This document shows, one piece after another, positions 6,623-10,074 of a stretch of DNA of 10,074 nucleotides. Made by a program: the position numbers and the translations under genes. The DNA is taken from assembly GCA_029288335.1 (NCBI GenBank), contig JARIHJ010000021.1, positions 1-10,074 of the forward strand, written 5' to 3'. The DNA comes from Candidatus Saccharimonadota bacterium. Its GTDB lineage: Bacteria; Patescibacteriota; Saccharimonadia; Saccharimonadales; UBA4665. The stretch's first letter is position 1. Each line of letters starts with the position of its first letter. A model generated the notes under the pieces. The model did no database searches and was not told the DNA's origin. It saw only the letters and a list, made by a program, of their open reading frames with translations.

Positions 6623-8104
6623 TTACCTTGTGTGCTCGACGACATTAATAGTTTTGCGCGGCCGTACCAGCCTGATAGCCGCGCCACCGATCGAGCCAAC
6701 CGTACCAACGGCCGCGCCGACAGCTGCTTCACGAAAACCCACCCCGGCCAAAAGCCCTGGTTCTAAAGCATTAAATATGGGCATAACTCCGGTAGCTAGG
6801 GCCACACCGCCAACCGACGCCACCACGCCGTCTTTAGCTGCCCGCGTCAGTTCAGTTGCCCGCATTTGATTATCGGTGACTTTGCTGGCAAATTTAGCCG
6901 CCCACTCGCTGCGATTACGGAGCATCCGCTGTAACATCGTGCCGCTCATAGCGACGAGCGCCAGCCCACCGGAAACAAGCGCTAGAAAGTTAGTAATCGG
7001 TTTTACGTTCGAGCGCCAAAAGTCCGCGCTGTTACTTAGATAATGTTGCTTGGTAATCACTGTGGCCGTCTCGCCATCAGTATTGGCGGCGGCTAGAATC
7101 TGATTACCCGTGGCTACGTCGGTATCTAGGATCACCATATCGTCCGGGGTGTCCGCACTTTTTTCCAAGCAGGCCTTAACGGCTTGGCGGTCAGCTATTA
7201 TGCCAATGCGGTTGATCGCCGACATATCCTTTGTCTGACCGACCACTTCTCCATTAATTCCATCAATCTCTACTTCGCTGCCATTTTTAACGTTGGCAGC
7301 CTCGTCCATAATCAGCGGGATACTTTTGCAGCCTTCACTCGGACGCCAAGCGGCCGGCGAGCTAGCCGGCATATCAATGCCAAATACCAAATCGGTTCGA
7401 TTCTCTCCCTGGTAGTCAAAGTTGCTAAGATTCAGATCAACCGGCGTCGCCCTAACACCGACTTTATTAGCCTGCGCTTCGATACGAGACACTAGCGGCA
7501 ACGACAGATACTGATCTACCATTGGCAGCGCGTCTTTAGACTGGACTATCCAGGCGTCGCCTGGCGCGTACTGACTAATAGCTACCACTGGGCGGCTGGG
7601 ACCGTTGGTAACTTCGTCGCCAACCCCAGTCGTAATCGCGCCAAGCATTGAACCCATTGTCGCTACGAAGGGAAAGCCACCGGCAAAAGCATACGTCATC
7701 GCTTTCTTGACCGTGCCCTTATGCCTGTCGCCGTCATCACTCATTTCCTGTGAAGACAGCTTATCGATAGACGCAATTCGAGCACTCCGGCACGAAGCCA
7801 GCTTAACACCACCAATAGTAGTTAACGCTAGCGGAAAAGCCACCTCGCCGATATCTACTAGAACGTTATCAATATTGTTAACTACAGCCTGGGCCTCCGG
7901 TACGAACGGCATAGCGACAGCCACATTATCGTGTTGAGTGAGGCCGCTGGCGATGCCACCCGCAACCGCTGCCCCGACAGCTATGAAGCCCGCCCCAACG
8001 GCCAACCTAATCCTGAGCTGTCGCTGATTCCGACGCTCGATCATCTCAGCCAAGCGCGCTTGTTCGTCTGAAGCGCTAATATAGCTAGTTTCCAAATCCG
8101 ACAT
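6623..8104 (-). CDS. ABC transporter permease, six TM, FtsX/MacB-like with large external domain
   Basis: 493 residues. Predicted TM segments lie near 33-54, 83-103, 136-160, 370-390, 424-446 and 459-479. Basic loops at 102-134 and 393-423 and a basic C-terminus fit the cytoplasm, leaving residues about 161-368 outside. The external domain has two cysteines (259 and 312) that could pair. The cytoplasmic loops contain stretches such as SCRSARIASIDKLSS and RNRSEWAAKFASKVT, recalling the arginine/glutamate coupling region of FtsX-type permeases; each half has a TM-loop-TM unit of this kind, suggesting an internal duplication. It is the first gene of the operon with the ABC ATPase. The ATG at 8104 has no Shine-Dalgarno and begins about 8 nt after a near-perfect -10, so the mRNA is probably leaderless. 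The superfamily is likely; the substrate is unknown. Confidence 0.78.
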   Translation of the reverse strand: MSDLETSYISASDEQARLAEMIERRNQRQLRIRLAVGAGFIAVGAAVAGGIASGLTQHDNVAVAMPFVPEAQAVVNNIDNVLVDIGEVAFPLALTTIGGVKLASCRSARIASIDKLSSQEMSDDGDRHKGTVKKAMTYAFAGGFPFVATMGSMLGAITTGVGDEVTNGPSRPVVAISQYAPGDAWIVQSKDALPMVDQYLSLPLVSRIEAQANKVGVRATPVDLNLSNFDYQGENRTDLVFGIDMPASSPAAWRPSEGCKSIPLIMDEAANVKNGSEVEIDGINGEVVGQTKDMSAINRIGIIADRQAVKACLEKSADTPDDMVILDTDVATGNQILAAANTDGETATVITKQHYLSNSADFWRSNVKPITNFLALVSGGLALVAMSGTMLQRMLRNRSEWAAKFASKVTDNQMRATELTRAAKDGVVASVGGVALATGVMPIFNALEPGLLAGVGFREAAVGAAVGTVGSIGGAAIRLVRPRKTINVVEHTR

Positions 8105-8105
8105 T

Positions 8106-8129
8106 AAGCATATTATACCAATTATGCTT
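8106..8129. repeat. 7-bp inverted repeat over the permease promoter, candidate operator
   Basis: AAGCATA (8106-8112) and TATGCTT (8123-8129) are perfect inverted copies separated by 10 bp. They bracket the -10 box of the minus-strand permease promoter and reach to within one or two bases of its predicted start. Size, symmetry and position fit a dimeric repressor site. An AT-rich chance palindrome is the alternative. Confidence 0.4.
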
Positions 8130-8140
8130 TATTTGGTCAA
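8112..8140 (-). promoter_or_regulatory. Near-consensus promoter of the ABC transporter operon, leaderless
   Basis: Minus-strand -35 TTGACC (8135-8140), exactly 17-bp spacer, -10 TATAAT (8112-8117) preceded by TGG. Only 7 nt separate the -10 from the ATG at 8104, so transcription should begin at or one base before the start codon. This is the strongest promoter in the window. Confidence 0.8.
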
Positions 8141-8161
8141 ATGGTTATTTGGCGCGTTTTG

Positions 8162-8170
8162 TGCTAGCGT
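8162..8170 (+). promoter_or_regulatory. Possible extended -10 for the second receiver gene
   Basis: TGC followed by TAGCGT, ending 6 nt before the ATG at 8177. No clear -35 hexamer lies at the right distance and no Shine-Dalgarno is present. A leaderless transcript is suggested by the spacing only. Confidence 0.35.
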
Positions 8171-8176
8171 TGAACT

Positions 8177-8545
8177 ATGCCGAAAATTGCGATTGTCGAG
8201 GATGACCAAGCCATTTCCCAGATGTACCGCTTCAAATTCGAGGCGGAAGGTTATGCGGTTGAAACGGCCGAAAACGGTAAACTTGGACTCGCACTCATCG
8301 AGCAAATGAAGCCCGACATCGTCTTGCTCGATCTGATGATGCCGGAAATGACCGGTGACGAAATGCTCGCCAAAATGCGCAAAACCGCTTGGGGCAAAGA
8401 CATTAAAGTCGTCGTATTAACTAATATGGGTGAGCAGGAAATTCCCGCCACTATGAAAACGCTCGGTGTTGAAGCCGTTATTTTGAAGGCCAATATGACC
8501 CCGCGCCAAGTCGCCGAGTTAGTCCAAAAACACCTAAAAAACTAA
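8177..8545 (+). CDS. Stand-alone response-regulator receiver protein (second paralogue)
   Basis: 122 residues, a single REC domain with acidic E8/D9, phospho-acceptor Asp52 in LLDLMMP, Thr82 in VVVLTN and Lys104 in ILKAN. All residues needed for phosphorylation are present and there is no output domain. It is a paralogue of the receiver at 5502-5882. It is divergent from the ABC permease across 72 bp and is followed 21 nt later by murL on the same strand. No kinase is adjacent; the kinase at 1661-3919 or one outside the window would be the donor. A role in controlling the ABC system or cell-wall synthesis through protein contact is possible but is only suggested by neighbourhood. Confidence 0.92.
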   Translation: MPKIAIVEDDQAISQMYRFKFEAEGYAVETAENGKLGLALIEQMKPDIVLLDLMMPEMTGDEMLAKMRKTAWGKDIKVVVLTNMGEQEIPATMKTLGVEAVILKANMTPRQVAELVQKHLKN

Positions 8546-8550
8546 CCATC

Positions 8551-8559
8551 TGGCATAAT
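8551..8559 (+). promoter_or_regulatory. Extended -10 promoter for a leaderless murL transcript
   Basis: TGG followed by CATAAT (8554-8559), ending exactly 7 nt before the murL ATG at 8567, the same spacing as at the permease promoter. No -35 is visible and no Shine-Dalgarno precedes the ATG. Cotranscription from the receiver gene is also possible. Confidence 0.45.
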
Positions 8560-8566
8560 ACTAGCT

Positions 8567-9922
8567 ATGGCCGATAGCTTCTTTTACCAGACTTTTCGCG
8601 TTAGCGATGACGAGCAAACTGTCTCTTTTGATTACGAAATAGTCCAGGGTGACCATCGCTATCAGCTAATCGAATCACTAAAATTTCCGGTGAAGCTCAA
8701 GCCGAGCGACAAGCTCAACGCTTGTCTGAGGGCGCTGCACTTAGCACTCGGTATCAGCTACTATAAAATATTCGTTAGCCCCGATATATCGCACCCCTAT
8801 CAGATGGACGCAGCCGAGGCTAGCTTCTGGAATAATATTTGGCGTAATGGCTTGGGGGAATTTTTATACGTCAATAAGCTCGACCCCGCGCAGTTAGCGA
8901 AATTCAAAGCGCAAGATGGGACTAGTTTTAGTGTTAGCACCTCTGCTAATGAGACTAGCGCTAAAGCGTTGCTGGGTATTGGCGGCGGCAAAGATTCGAT
9001 AGTCGCTGGCGAAATTTTGAAAAGTTTAAGAATCAGCTTGAGCGGCTTTGTAATGGCCACCGGTGAACAGCTGGGCCAGGCTAAAGCCGTCGCCGATACG
9101 ATGGGAATTGAGCTTAGTGTCGTCGAGCGCTCACTGGATAAACAGTTACTTGAACTCCAGGAGATGCCTGGCGCTCATAAGGGCCACATCCCGATTTCGC
9201 TGATTTTTGGTCTCGTCGGAACAACGCTAGCCGTCGCCAGCGGCGCGAACTATGTCGTAGTCGCGAACGAAGCTAGCGCCAGCACGCCGCGTGTAGCCTG
9301 GCAGCACGGTAGTGTGAACCATCAGTGGAGCAAATCCTTCGAGTTTGAGCAGGCGCTCCAGGCGTACATCAAAGAACACATTTCGCCGGGTGTTACCTAT
9401 TTCAGCACCGTCCGCCAACTAACTTCGGTGGCTATTGCCAAAATTTTCGCTAATTACCCGCAATATTTTGAGAAATTCACTAGCGACAACTACGTTTTTC
9501 GGATTGACCCAGCCAAGCGGCCGAATGCTCGCTGGAGCCTGGAAAGCCCGAAATCCCTCAGCAGCTTCATCCTGCTGACGCCATGGTTGTCTGAGGCTGA
9601 GATGCTTAGGATTTTTGGCCGGAATTTTCTGGACGAAGCCAGTTTGGAACTACTATTCCTTCGATTAACCGGCCAGGAAGGTGAGCCGCCGCTCGACTGC
9701 GTGGGGACAGTTGAAGAATTGGTTCTATCGCTTAATTTGGCCTGGCAGCAGGCCAAATTCACAGATAGCCAGTTAATGAAGCTAGCTCAACAGCGTGGAA
9801 TCATCGCAGACCGCGATTGGCAGGCAGTACTAGCACCAATGCTGGAATTGCAAAGCGAGCAAGCTTTGCCGGAAAATCTGGCGGGACAGCTAGAGGCTAA
9901 GCTGCGACAGGAGCTAGCCTGA
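8567..9922 (+). CDS. murL: UDP-MurNAc-L-Ala-L-Glu epimerase (MurL)
   Basis: 451 residues, the usual length for the family. MurL uses ATP to invert the glutamate of UDP-MurNAc-L-alanyl-L-glutamate, giving the D-glutamyl precursor of peptidoglycan in the cytoplasm. The diagnostic nucleotide-binding motif is GIGGGKDS (137-144), followed by family-like segments PGAHKGHIPISLIFG (201-215) and NEASASTPRVAWQHGSVNHQ (234-253). The gene is followed after a single base by a MurD-like ligase, the known partner MurD2 that adds L-Glu instead of D-Glu, which strongly supports the call. One oddity: residues 323-330 read WSLESPKS, where I expect a cysteine-rich W-C-x-x-C-P-K-C type motif in homologues; here those positions are serines. 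The only cysteines are at about 53 and 378. Recognition is from motifs and context, not alignment. Confidence 0.85.
   Translation: MADSFFYQTFRVSDDEQTVSFDYEIVQGDHRYQLIESLKFPVKLKPSDKLNACLRALHLALGISYYKIFVSPDISHPYQMDAAEASFWNNIWRNGLGEFLYVNKLDPAQLAKFKAQDGTSFSVSTSANETSAKALLGIGGGKDSIVAGEILKSLRISLSGFVMATGEQLGQAKAVADTMGIELSVVERSLDKQLLELQEMPGAHKGHIPISLIFGLVGTTLAVASGANYVVVANEASASTPRVAWQHGSVNHQWSKSFEFEQALQAYIKEHISPGVTYFSTVRQLTSVAIAKIFANYPQYFEKFTSDNYVFRIDPAKRPNARWSLESPKSLSSFILLTPWLSEAEMLRIFGRNFLDEASLELLFLRLTGQEGEPPLDCVGTVEELVLSLNLAWQQAKFTDSQLMKLAQQRGIIADRDWQAVLAPMLELQSEQALPENLAGQLEAKLRQELA
9909..9913 (+). promoter_or_regulatory. Shine-Dalgarno of the MurD-like gene inside the murL end
   Basis: AGGAG, 10 nt before the ATG at 9924 and inside the last codons of murL. 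With a 1-nt intergenic gap this points to translational coupling of the two enzymes. Confidence 0.6.
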
Positions 9923-9923
9923 A

Positions 9924-10074
9924 ATGGAGTGGCAGCTGGACCAGTTTAGTGGCAAAGACGTAGTGTTCGTCGGTGCCGGCAAAGGCCGAGCCATGGCCGG
10001 CGTACAGCAATTTTTAGAAGAGCATGCTGAGCTGAAATCTTTTACCGGCGTGGATAAGCGCCCAGGCGATAAAC
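9924..10074 (+). CDS. MurD-like Mur ligase, probably MurD2 (N-terminus only)
   Basis: The first 50 codons of a gene that runs out of the window. The visible part has a Rossmann-type beginning, VVFVGAGKGRAMAGVQQFLE (residues 13-32), followed by a second strand ending in TGVDKRPGD, as in the N-terminal UDP-binding domain of MurD. Placement one base after murL suggests the L-glutamate-adding variant MurD2, which makes UDP-MurNAc-L-Ala-L-Glu for MurL to epimerise. The ATP-binding and glutamate-binding domains are not visible, so the L-Glu preference rests on context. AGGAG at 9909-9913 supports the ATG. Confidence 0.68.
   Translation, partial: MEWQLDQFSGKDVVFVGAGKGRAMAGVQQFLEEHAELKSFTGVDKRPGDK

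Noticed and set aside
6619..6732. Longer ABC ATPase starting at 6732 or 6645
   Set aside because: The extension overlaps the conserved end of the permease in another frame, adds sequence outside the ABC fold and lacks the AAGG motif that precedes the ATG at 6618.

Overview
The window is a gene-dense stretch of bacterial chromosome with roughly balanced base composition, and nearly all of it is coding. TGA is used as a stop (for example at 5917-5919 and 9920-9922), so recoded UGA lineages such as Gracilibacteria are disfavoured. Several traits together suggest a Patescibacteria/CPR genome, perhaps Saccharibacteria: tiny intergenic gaps, transcripts that look leaderless, a 7TM-type histidine kinase with stand-alone receivers, and a MurL/MurD2 route to D-glutamate. 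This assignment is inference; no marker gene is present.

Layout. 1-3919 (minus strand): a MoxR-type AAA+ ATPase (cut by the window edge), preceded in its operon by a two-TM VWA-domain protein with its own good promoter, and upstream of these a 752-residue multi-TM/GAF-like/HisKA/HATPase sensor kinase. 3979-5331 (minus): a long SAM-methyltransferase-like protein. A 170-bp divergent gap separates it from a stand-alone receiver protein (5502-5882, plus). 5917-8104 (minus): a two-gene ABC transporter, with a six-TM permease (first gene) and a LolD/FtsE-like ATPase (second gene). A 72-bp divergent gap, with a near-consensus promoter overlapped by a 7-bp inverted repeat, separates the permease from a second receiver protein (8177-8545, plus). 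8567-end (plus): MurL (UDP-MurNAc-L-Ala-L-Glu epimerase) and the beginning of a MurD-like ligase.

How the genes may work together. The window holds one membrane sensor kinase and two paralogous receiver-only regulators with no DNA-binding output domain. Each receiver gene is divergent from an envelope- or methylation-related gene. The MoxR-VWA pair is a typical chaperone/VWA module acting at the membrane. MurL and MurD2 form a two-step alternative to glutamate racemase plus MurD in peptidoglycan precursor synthesis. The region can be read as an envelope sensing and maintenance neighbourhood.

Two translation-start styles are mixed. The VWA, MoxR, methyltransferase, ABC ATPase and MurD genes have Shine-Dalgarno motifs. 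The permease, murL and probably the second receiver and the kinase have a -10 hexamer ending 6-7 nt before the start codon, as expected for leaderless mRNA. No tRNA, rRNA, CRISPR, insertion sequence or strong intrinsic terminator was seen, and no stretch over 300 bases lacks a gene.
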